Assembly: GCA_011523485.1 (NCBI GenBank)
Contig: WTGR01000407.1
Span: 1 to 19,977, forward strand
Origin: Acidobacteriota bacterium
GTDB lineage: Bacteria; Acidobacteriota; Vicinamibacteria; Vicinamibacterales; UBA8438
Direction of reading: 5' to 3'
DNA: 19,977 nt
A program made the translations under genes and the position numbers. Shown here piece by piece: positions 9,784-16,492 of this stretch. How positions within the stretch are numbered: the stretch's first letter is position 1; every line of letters begins with the position of its first letter. A model generated the notes under the pieces. It was given only the letters and a program-made list of their open reading frames with translations. It did not search any database and was not told the DNA's origin.

Positions 9784-10386
9784 ATGCTCAGGGTGGCGAT
9801 CACCGGCGGCATCGGCACCGGCAAGTCGTACGTGGTCCGGCTGCTGAGACGCCGGGCCGTGCCGACGATCGATGCGGACCAGCTCGCGCGCGCCGCCGTA
9901 CAACCCGGGCAACCGGCCAGCGAAGCCCTGCGAGCCCGTTTCGGACCGGACATCTTCGCAGTGGACGGCTCGCTCGATCGCGCCCGGCTGGGGCGGCTCG
10001 TCTTTGCGGACCCCGCGGCCCGCGCCGCGCTCGAAGCGCTCGTACACCCCCCCGTGCGGCGTGCGATCGACGCGTGGTTCCGGCGCTGCGGGGCGTGCAC
10101 CGATACGCCCTTCGCGGTCGCGGACATCCCGCTGCTGTTCGAGACCGGACGCGCGGGCGCGTTCGACCGCGTCGTTGTCGTGGCCTGCGATCCGGCGGCG
10201 CAGCGCGAGCGGGTCATGGCGCGGGATCGACTGCCGGCCACCGAGGTCGACCGCCGCATCGCGGCGCAACTTCCGATCGCCGACAAGGTCGCGCGAGCCG
10301 ACGCGGTGGTGACGACGGACGGTTCGTTCGACGATACCGACCGGCAGGTTGCGGCGCTCTGCCGCGCGCTGGCCGGCGACTCGTGA
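9784..10386 (+). CDS. coaE: Dephospho-CoA kinase
   Basis: CoaE phosphorylates dephospho-CoA at the 3' ribose hydroxyl with ATP, the final step of coenzyme A synthesis in the cytosol. The 200-residue length is typical. It begins with the Walker A motif GGIGTGKS at residues 8-15, then IDADQLAR, which contains the conserved acidic residues, VHPPVRRAI, the family signature IPLLFETG, and a LID region QRERVMARD. The ATG at 9784 (MLRVAITGG) puts the P-loop at the expected distance from the start; longer in-frame starts would read through the end of lapB. No Shine-Dalgarno sequence is seen. It lies 16 bases after lapB, so it is probably co-transcribed, although its pathway is unrelated to LPS. Confidence 0.95.
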   Translation: MLRVAITGGIGTGKSYVVRLLRRRAVPTIDADQLARAAVQPGQPASEALRARFGPDIFAVDGSLDRARLGRLVFADPAARAALEALVHPPVRRAIDAWFRRCGACTDTPFAVADIPLLFETGRAGAFDRVVVVACDPAAQRERVMARDRLPATEVDRRIAAQLPIADKVARADAVVTTDGSFDDTDRQVAALCRALAGDS

Positions 10387-10396
10387 ACAGGCGCTC

Positions 10397-10431
10397 TGCG
10401 ATCCGGCCGCCGAATCAGGGAACGGATCGCA
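10397..10431. terminator. Inverted repeat between convergent coaE and folD
   Basis: TGCGATCCG at 10397-10405 and CGGATCGCA at 10423-10431 form a perfect 9-bp stem with a 17-base loop, filling the 45-base gap between the two stop codons. Its position suggests a bidirectional terminator, but no T-run follows on either strand, so a rho-independent mechanism is not assured. Confidence 0.4.
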
Positions 10432-11382
10432 TCAGGAACGAAGACCCAGGCGCCGCTCGGCCGCCTGCACGGTGTTGGACAGCAGCATTGCGATTGTCAG
10501 CGGTCCCACTCCGCCCGGCACCGGCGTGATGGCGCCGGCCACCTCGGCGACGCCCGGGTGGACGTCGCCGGAGAGCACGCGTCCGCGCTTCTCGAACGCG
10601 ACGAGCTTCTTCGATTCCGCGCCGAAGATCGACGTCACTCGATCCCGATCCGTCAGGGTGTTCGTCCCGACGTCGACGACCGTCGCACCGGGCTTGACGA
10701 AGTCCGCGGTAACGAAGGCCGGGCGGCCCACCGCGGCGACGAGCACGTCGGCCTGGGCGGCCACCCGCGGCAGGTCGACGGTCCGCGAATGACAGATCGT
10801 GACCGTGGCGTGGCGGTGCAGCAGCAGCATCGCCAGGGGCTTGCCGACGATGTCGCTGCGGCCGATCACCACCGCGCGGCGACCGACGAGGGACACTCCG
10901 CATCGGTCGAGCAGCTCCATCACCCCGGCCGGCGTGCAGGGCGCGAGAGCCGGAGTCTGCTGCACGAGGCGGCCGACGTTCTCCGGATGGAAACCGTCCA
11001 CGTCCTTCGAGGGATCAATCGCCCCGAAGATACGCCGCTCGGCGTCGTCTCCCATCCCGGCCGGCAACGGGGACTGCACGAGGATGCCGTGCACGCCCGG
11101 GTCGGCGTTGAAGGCGTCGACGACGGCCAGCGCCTCGTCGAACGCGGCCGAGTCGGGCAACCGCTTCAACGCGGTGCGCATCCCGAGCGCCTCGCTCTCC
11201 CGGATCTTGTTGCGGACGTACACCTCCGATCCCGGATCGGCGCCCGCCAGCAGCAGCCCCAGCGCGGGCGGACGTCCCGCGGCGCGGCGCACGTCCTCGA
11301 TGCGCGGCCGCAACGACTCCCGGATCGCCGCGGCGACGGCCGCGCCGTCGAGCACGCGCGCCGGCGTCCGGACGGCGCTCAC
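10432..11382 (-). CDS. folD: Bifunctional methylene-THF dehydrogenase / methenyl-THF cyclohydrolase
   Basis: FolD interconverts 5,10-methylene-, 5,10-methenyl- and 10-formyl-tetrahydrofolate, supplying one-carbon units in the cytosol. The protein has 316 residues from the GTG at 11382. The active-site pair Tyr55 and Lys59 lies in YVRNK, with the related QSPLP (usually QLPLP), DVDGFHPENVGRL, PCTPAGVMELL, the NADP-binding GRSDIVGKPLA, TICHSRT and PVPGGVGPLT. A GAGGAG lies 3 bases before the GTG; this is close spacing but the best start, since the open frame extending to 11487 gives N-terminal sequence unlike the family. It is somewhat longer than E. coli FolD (288) because of an insertion around TLTDRDRVTSIF. 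It is divergent from the sodium symporter gene and convergent with coaE. Confidence 0.94.
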   Translation of the reverse strand: MSAVRTPARVLDGAAVAAAIRESLRPRIEDVRRAAGRPPALGLLLAGADPGSEVYVRNKIRESEALGMRTALKRLPDSAAFDEALAVVDAFNADPGVHGILVQSPLPAGMGDDAERRIFGAIDPSKDVDGFHPENVGRLVQQTPALAPCTPAGVMELLDRCGVSLVGRRAVVIGRSDIVGKPLAMLLLHRHATVTICHSRTVDLPRVAAQADVLVAAVGRPAFVTADFVKPGATVVDVGTNTLTDRDRVTSIFGAESKKLVAFEKRGRVLSGDVHPGVAEVAGAITPVPGGVGPLTIAMLLSNTVQAAERRLGLRS

Positions 11383-11441
11383 GCGCTCCTCGCAACCATG
11401 GCTGGAATGGGCATGTCCTTTCGAGTCTACCGCGGGTTCGG

Positions 11442-11447
11442 TACAAT
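11442..11447 (+). promoter_or_regulatory. Putative promoter -10 box for the symporter pair
   Basis: TACAAT lies in the 113-base divergent gap between folD and the NSS gene. A weak -35 candidate TTTCGA at 11419-11424 stands exactly 17 bases upstream. Transcription would begin about 42 bases before the ATG at 11496. Confidence 0.4.
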
Positions 11448-11495
11448 GCGAGCCGCTGCCGCGGCCGGCAGGCACGACGAAAGGCACGCAGCGAG

Positions 11496-12863
11496 ATGAA
11501 CACGACCCCTTCGCGCGGCATGTGGAGCTCCCGAGCCGGCTTCATCCTCGCGGCCGCCGGATCCGCCGTCGGCCTCGGAAACATCTGGGGATTCCCGACC
11601 CAGGTCGGACAGGGCGGCGGCGCGGCCTTCGTGGTCGTCTATCTGGCCTGCATCTTCCTGATCTGCGCCCCGATCATGGCCGGCGAGATCGCGCTCGGCC
11701 GGCGGACGCGGCTCAGTCCGGTAGGCTCGTTCGCCACGCTCGCACCGGGCACCCGCTGGTGGCTGGCAGGCGGGCTCGGCGTGCTGGCCGGGGTCGGCAT
11801 CCTGTCGTTCTATTCCGTGATCGCGGGTTGGGCCGTCGCCTACGTCTGGTTCACCGCGACCGGCGCGGTGACGGGCAGTCCGGAGGACATCGGACGCTTC
11901 TTCGCCGAGTTCACCGGGAACGGCGTTCTCAGCGCGGGGCTGGCCCTGTTCGTGATCGCGACGACCGCCGCCGTGCTCCTGGGCGGCGTCCGCACCGGCA
12001 TAGAGCGCGTGACCAAGGCGCTCATGCCGCTCCTGGTGCTGCTGCTTATCGGACTCGCGGTGCGGGCGGTCACGCTGCCCGGGGCGGGGGCCGGCCTCGC
12101 CTACTACCTCAGCCCCGACCTGACGCGGCTCACCGACATCACGGTCTTCACGTCGGCGCTCGGTCAGGCGTTCTTCTCCCTGAGCCTCGGCATGGGGTGC
12201 ATCCTCACCTACGGCAGCTACTTTCCCCGCCAGGACGGCATCGCCTCGTCCGCGCTCTGGATCGTGGCGCTCGACACGTCGATCGCGCTGCTGGCCGGAT
12301 TCATCATCTTCCCGGTCGGGTTCTCGATCGCCGGCTTCGATCCGACGGCCAGCGGCCCGGGACTGATATTCACGGTGCTTCCGCGCCTGTTCGCCGAGCT
12401 GCCGGGCGGCCACCTCTTCGGCGGAGGCTTCTTCCTGCTGCTCAGCGTCGCGGCGCTCACCTCGACGATTTCGCTGCTGGAGGTGCCGGTGTCGCACTGC
12501 GTCGACGCACTGCGGTGGTCGCGTGCGAAGGCAGTGGGCGTGGTGGCGGGAGTGATCTTCGTGCTGTCCATCCCATCGGCCCTGGGCAACGGCGCGGTGG
12601 CCCTGTTCACTGCGGTGCCCGGATTCGGCATCGGTTTCCTCGACCTCATGGTCAACACGTGGAACGAGTTCGCCCTGCCGATCGGCGGCTGCCTCACGGC
12701 GATCTTCATCGGGCGGATCTGGGGCGTCGGCGGCGCGCTGGACGAGCTGCGGGCGGAAGGGGCGTGGTTCCCCGCCCCTGCCCTGTGGACCTTCCTGATC
12801 CGCTGGATCTGCCCCGCCGCCATCGCCCTGATCCTCCTCGTGACCCTCGCGTCGATGCTCTGA
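11496..12863 (+). CDS. Sodium-dependent transporter, neurotransmitter:sodium symporter (NSS/SNF) family
   Basis: A 455-residue polytopic inner-membrane protein with about 11-12 hydrophobic helices. The family signature in helix 1 is clear: AAAGSAVGLGNIWGFP followed by a glycine-rich GGGAAFVVVYL entering helix 2. NSS proteins import amino acids or related solutes using the Na+ gradient (LeuT and MhsT are the studied bacterial models); the substrate here cannot be read from sequence. Position 32 is Gly where LeuT has the extracellular-gate Arg and MhsT a Lys, so the gate may differ. The ATG at 11496 gives the usual short N-tail ending in WSSRAGFILA. Only a weak ribosome site is visible. A second Na+ symporter gene follows after 34 bases and is likely co-transcribed. 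Confidence 0.9.
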   Translation: MNTTPSRGMWSSRAGFILAAAGSAVGLGNIWGFPTQVGQGGGAAFVVVYLACIFLICAPIMAGEIALGRRTRLSPVGSFATLAPGTRWWLAGGLGVLAGVGILSFYSVIAGWAVAYVWFTATGAVTGSPEDIGRFFAEFTGNGVLSAGLALFVIATTAAVLLGGVRTGIERVTKALMPLLVLLLIGLAVRAVTLPGAGAGLAYYLSPDLTRLTDITVFTSALGQAFFSLSLGMGCILTYGSYFPRQDGIASSALWIVALDTSIALLAGFIIFPVGFSIAGFDPTASGPGLIFTVLPRLFAELPGGHLFGGGFFLLLSVAALTSTISLLEVPVSHCVDALRWSRAKAVGVVAGVIFVLSIPSALGNGAVALFTAVPGFGIGFLDLMVNTWNEFALPIGGCLTAIFIGRIWGVGGALDELRAEGAWFPAPALWTFLIRWICPAAIALILLVTLASML

Positions 12864-12897
12864 CGCAACCGACGCCGCCCCCTGACTGGAGCGTGAT

Positions 12898-14292
12898 GTG
12901 CAGACCCTGACCGACCAGGTAGAAGCTCTAGACGGTCTGGTGTGGCAACCCTTCGCCATGCCGCTGGTGCTGGTGCTCGTCGGCCTCCTGATAACGATTC
13001 GGACCGGCTTCGTCCAGGTGCGGCAGTTCCCGCTCGCCGTGCGGCGCACGTTGGGCAGTGCGCTGGCGAAACCGGGATCGGCCGCGGGCGAGGGTTCCAT
13101 CACGTCGTTCCAGGCCTTGTCGACGGCCCTGGCCTCCACGGTGGGCAACGGCAATATCGGCGGCGTGGCCACCGCGATTCTCATCGGAGGCCCCGGGGCG
13201 ATCTTCTGGATGTGGGTCACGGCCGCCGTCGGCATGGCGACGAAGTACGCCGAGGCGGTGCTCGGCGTGCGCTACCGCGTCACGCGCGAGTCCGGCGAGC
13301 TGGCCAGCGGACCGATGTACTACATCACGCGCGGCGTGCCGCACGCCGGCGCCGGCAGGGCGCTGGCCTGCATGTTCGCGTTCTTCGGCGCGGCGACCGC
13401 GCTGTTCGGCACCGGGAACATGGCCCAGTCGAACACCGTGGCGCGCACCTTCGCGGAGGCCGCGCGCGATCTCACCGGACTGGAGGTCCCGACCCTGATT
13501 CCCGGCCTGTTGATCAGCGTCGCCGTCGGGCTCGTCCTCCTCGGCGGCATCCGGCGCATCGCGGCCGTGGCCGAGCGCCTCGTCCCGTCGATGATCGTGC
13601 TGTACGTCGCCGCCGCGGTGGCCTACATCCTGCTGAACGCGGCCCAGATTCCGGCCGTGCTGGGCCAGATCGTCGCCGGAGCCCTGCAGCCCGCCGCCGC
13701 TCTCGGCGGGTTCGTCGGCGCATCGGTCGCACAGGTCGTCGCCGCCGGGGTCAGCCGCGGCGTCCTCTCGAACGAAGCCGGCATGGGCAGCGCGCCGATC
13801 GCCCATGGCATCGCCAAGGTGAAGCATCCATCGGAACAGGGGGTGATCGGCATCTTCGAGGTGTTCATGGACACCATCGTCGTCTGCTCGATGACGGCGT
13901 TCATCATCCTGACGTCCGGGCTCTGGACCGATCCGGCCTACCAGGGGGCCAGCGGCGACCTGACGGCGGCGGCCCTCGGAACCTCCATACCCTTCGCCTC
14001 GCTGATAGTGGCCCTCTGCTCGTTTCTGTTCGGTTTCTCGACCCTGATCGGCTGGGCGTACTACGGCGAGAAGTGCATCGAGTTCCTGTTCGGATCCGGC
14101 GTCATCCGGGCGTACCGCACCGTCTTCACGGTCATGGTGCTGGTCGGCTCGGTCGCTTCCGTGCCCCTCGTCTGGGCCATCGGCACGCTGCTGAACGGGC
14201 TCATGGCCTTTCCGAACCTGATCGGCGTCGCGTTCCTGGTCGGAACCGTCCGCTCGCTCACGATCGACTACTTCGACAAGCGGTCGACGTAG
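12898..14292 (+). CDS. Alanine/glycine:sodium symporter (AGCS) family protein
   Basis: A 464-residue multi-pass membrane protein of the AGCS family, which couples uptake of alanine, glycine or glutamine to Na+ (AlsT, DagA and AgcS are examples). Hallmarks are the signature TALASTVGNGNIGGVATAI at about residues 76-94, FWMWVTAAVGMATKYAEA shortly after, NTVA in the following helix, and SNEAGMGSAPIAH in the middle. The GTG start at 12898 is preceded by GGAG with about 6 bases of spacing. The exact substrate is not decidable. Its 3' end overlaps the end of the oppositely transcribed thiE by 25 bases, so no terminator fits between them. Together with the preceding NSS gene it forms a two-gene Na+-driven amino-acid uptake unit. 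Confidence 0.92.
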   Translation: MQTLTDQVEALDGLVWQPFAMPLVLVLVGLLITIRTGFVQVRQFPLAVRRTLGSALAKPGSAAGEGSITSFQALSTALASTVGNGNIGGVATAILIGGPGAIFWMWVTAAVGMATKYAEAVLGVRYRVTRESGELASGPMYYITRGVPHAGAGRALACMFAFFGAATALFGTGNMAQSNTVARTFAEAARDLTGLEVPTLIPGLLISVAVGLVLLGGIRRIAAVAERLVPSMIVLYVAAAVAYILLNAAQIPAVLGQIVAGALQPAAALGGFVGASVAQVVAAGVSRGVLSNEAGMGSAPIAHGIAKVKHPSEQGVIGIFEVFMDTIVVCSMTAFIILTSGLWTDPAYQGASGDLTAAALGTSIPFASLIVALCSFLFGFSTLIGWAYYGEKCIEFLFGSGVIRAYRTVFTVMVLVGSVASVPLVWAIGTLLNGLMAFPNLIGVAFLVGTVRSLTIDYFDKRST

Positions 14293-14903
14293 GCCTGCGC
14301 GCGGGCGCTGGGCCGCCCGCCGGCCAGGAGGTCGCCAATCACGGCGACCGCACCGGCGCCCGCGGCAACGACCTCCGGCGCGCGCTCCAGCGTGATCCCC
14401 CCGATGGCTACCACCGGGACGGCACCCGCCCGCTCGGCCGCCGTGCGGACGAACCCCAGGCCGACCGGTCGATGGCCGGTATCCTTGGTGCCGGTCGCGT
14501 AGACCGGACCGACCGCCACGTAGGTCACGGCACGCGCCAGTGCATCGCCGACCTGAAGCGCCGTGTGCGTCGAGAGACCGACGACGGCGGTCTCCCCCAC
14601 CACCCTGCGTGCGTCCTCGACCGGCAGGTCGTCCTGCCCAAGATGCACACCCGCCGCGCCGCTCATGCGGGCGACGTCGGCGCGGTCGTTGACGATGACC
14701 GTTGCGCCGTAGCCGGAAGCCCGCGCCACGACCGCGTCGCACCAACGGTCAATCACCCCGCCGGCTACGCCTGGCGCCCGAACCTGCACCAGCCGGGCCC
14801 CGCCGTCGAAGTACGCGGCGGCGAGATCGGGAACCGTCCAGCCGTGCCGAGCGGCCTGGCCGGCGTCGACAATCGCGTAGAGGGACGGCAGGTCAACACC
14901 CAT
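14268..14903 (-). CDS. thiE: Thiamine phosphate synthase
   Basis: ThiE joins hydroxymethylpyrimidine pyrophosphate to thiazole phosphate to give thiamine phosphate. The 211-residue TIM-barrel protein shows VNDRADVA, AGVHLGQDDLP, GLSTHT, YVAVGPVYATGTKD and VVAIGGI, all family motifs. One position is odd: the usual Q-x-R-x-K pyrophosphate-binding motif reads QVRAP (residues 40-44), keeping Arg42 but replacing the Lys with Pro. Activity is still plausible, as the other motifs are intact. The ATG at 14903 overlaps the end of the peptidase frame by 11 bases, so it was probably translationally coupled to that gene, which is now interrupted upstream. No other thiamine gene is in the window. The related TenI group lacks full activity and is an alternative call. 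Confidence 0.85.
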   Translation of the reverse strand: MGVDLPSLYAIVDAGQAARHGWTVPDLAAAYFDGGARLVQVRAPGVAGGVIDRWCDAVVARASGYGATVIVNDRADVARMSGAAGVHLGQDDLPVEDARRVVGETAVVGLSTHTALQVGDALARAVTYVAVGPVYATGTKDTGHRPVGLGFVRTAAERAGAVPVVAIGGITLERAPEVVAAGAGAVAVIGDLLAGGRPSARAQAYVDRLSK

Positions 14904-15206
14904 CGCCTCTCCCCGGCACGGGTCGGTCCGTGTCCAGCAACTGCCGGCAGGCCGGTGTCAGCACCTCGATTCCGGCCTCGGTCATCAGCACGTCGTCCTC
15001 GATACGCACCCCGCCCAGATCGGGCACGTAGACGCCGGGCTCGATCGTGAAGACCATCCCCGCCGCGAGCGTCACGTCGTCCGGCCCCGCCGGCCCCGTG
15101 CGCCGCTTCCCGATGCGCGGCAGCTCGTGGACGTCGATCCCGAGCCCGTGCCCCGTGCCGTGCCCGAAGCGATCCGCCAGCCCGTGGCCTTCCAGCACCG
15201 TCCGGG

Positions 15207-15633
15207 CCGCGCCGTCGACGTCGCTCGCGAGCACCCCGGGCGCCGCCGCGGCCAGGGCGGCCGACTGGGCCTCGCGCACCGCCCGATGCAACCGGCGCGT
15301 CTCGCAGGTCGGCGGCCCCACCGACACCGTGCGCGAGACGTCGACGCAATAGCCCTCGTGGACCCCTCCGAAGTCGAGGATGACGAGATCGCCGCCGGTC
15401 AGCCGGCGCTCGGTCGGGTGCGCATGCGGAAGCGCCCCGTTCGGACCGGAAGCCACGATCGAGTCGAAGGCGGGACGCTCGAAGCCCGCCTCCTCGATCA
15501 ACCGCTCCACCTCTCTCGCCACCTCGATCTCGGAACGGCCGCGCCGCGCGCACGCGCACGCCGGACCGATGACGGCGGAGAGCATCCGGCCCGCCTCCCG
15601 CAACGTCTCGGCCTCGTGCCGGTCCTTGATCAT
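15207..15633. repeat. Tandem duplication, copy A (427 bp)
   Basis: This is identical by eye to 15634-16060 with an offset of 427 bases. The match continues 6 bases beyond (CCGCGC at 15207, 15634 and 16061), giving a total match of 433 bases and a 6-base microhomology at the ends. The preceding bases differ between copies (TCCGGG before this one, TGATCAT before the other). Confidence 0.95.
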
Positions 15634-16060
15634 CCGCGCCGTCGACGTCGCTCGCGAGCACCCCGGGCGCCGCCGCGGCCAGGGCGGCCGACTGGGCCTC
15701 GCGCACCGCCCGATGCAACCGGCGCGTCTCGCAGGTCGGCGGCCCCACCGACACCGTGCGCGAGACGTCGACGCAATAGCCCTCGTGGACCCCTCCGAAG
15801 TCGAGGATGACGAGATCGCCGCCGGTCAGCCGGCGCTCGGTCGGGTGCGCATGCGGAAGCGCCCCGTTCGGACCGGAAGCCACGATCGAGTCGAAGGCGG
15901 GACGCTCGAAGCCCGCCTCCTCGATCAACCGCTCCACCTCTCTCGCCACCTCGATCTCGGAACGGCCGCGCCGCGCGCACGCGCACGCCGGACCGATGAC
16001 GGCGGAGAGCATCCGGCCCGCCTCCCGCAACGTCTCGGCCTCGTGCCGGTCCTTGATCAT
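15634..16060. repeat. Tandem duplication, copy B (427 bp)
   Basis: Directly adjacent head-to-tail copy of 15207-15633 with no mismatch seen. It spans codons 143 to 284 of the peptidase gene, read on the minus strand. The size leaves a remainder of 1 on division by 3, which causes the frameshift at the junction. Confidence 0.95.
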
Positions 16061-16492
16061 CCGCGCGCGCTCGATGAGCTCCACCGCCGGGCTGAGGTCC
16101 ACCTTCAGCGTCTTCTGCAGCCACATCCAGCGCCGCACGCTGAGATGGTCGGCCTCGACCGCGACCCGCGCCGCCGGCCTGCCGCTCAGCACGTCGCACA
16201 GCGTCTCGTCGTAGGTGCTCTCCACCTGGACCGTTTCCAGATCCGGCGGTGCGATTCCCTGCTCCACGAGGCGGTTGACGGCCTCGACGTACCGAAAGTC
16301 GATGATCAGGCGGAGACCGGGCGGCTCGCGTTCGACGACCGCGACGCCGGCGCTCGCGCGCAGGTTGAGCAGGTAGAAGAGATGCGGGAGAGCCGTGACG
16401 ACGAGAGCATCGAGACCCCGCGCCGCCAGCTCCCGCCGTAGCGCCGACGCTCGGGCGGCCAGCCGTTCGCGCGGTGCGAAGCGCATTCCACG

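Larger units (their letters stand above)
14893..16486 (-). pseudogene. M24-family Xaa-Pro peptidase gene broken by a tandem duplication
   Basis: The frame from ATG 16486 encodes a creatinase-type N-terminal domain (residues 1-142, starting MRFAPRERLAARASALRR) and then the M24 'pita-bread' peptidase domain, which removes residues before proline or cleaves Xaa-Pro dipeptides. After residue 284 the frame is lost because a 427-bp segment is present twice in tandem. The correct frame resumes from 15633 to the stop at 14893. Deleting one copy gives an uninterrupted 388-residue protein, normal for the PepQ/PepP-like group. Metal ligands of the restored enzyme (numbered within the 246-residue downstream frame) are Asp87, Asp98, His162, Glu198 and Glu212, in DFGG, DVSRT, GHGTGHG, TIEPG and IEDD; a probable catalytic His70 is also present. 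The gene starts 6 bases after the PKD gene and overlaps thiE by 11. It is a real pseudogene or an assembly error; I cannot tell which. Confidence 0.88.

Noticed and set aside
7245..10286. A 1013-residue minus-strand open frame opposite kdsA-kpsF-lapB-coaE.
   Set aside because: It is antisense to four well-supported genes and shows no recognisable motif; it is a composition artefact.
11383..11487. A 35-residue N-terminal extension of folD up to an ATG at 11487.
   Set aside because: The added residues do not resemble FolD and would cover the divergent promoter region; GTG 11382 has a GAGGAG in front.
11427..13235. A 602-residue minus-strand frame opposite the symporters.
   Set aside because: The translation is low-complexity charged sequence antisense to a clear NSS transporter, with no start context or domain.
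15380..16441. A 353-residue plus-strand frame through both repeat copies, with an internal repeated amino-acid block.
   Set aside because: It is antisense to the peptidase gene; the repeated block is only the DNA duplication read in the opposite direction, not a repeat protein.
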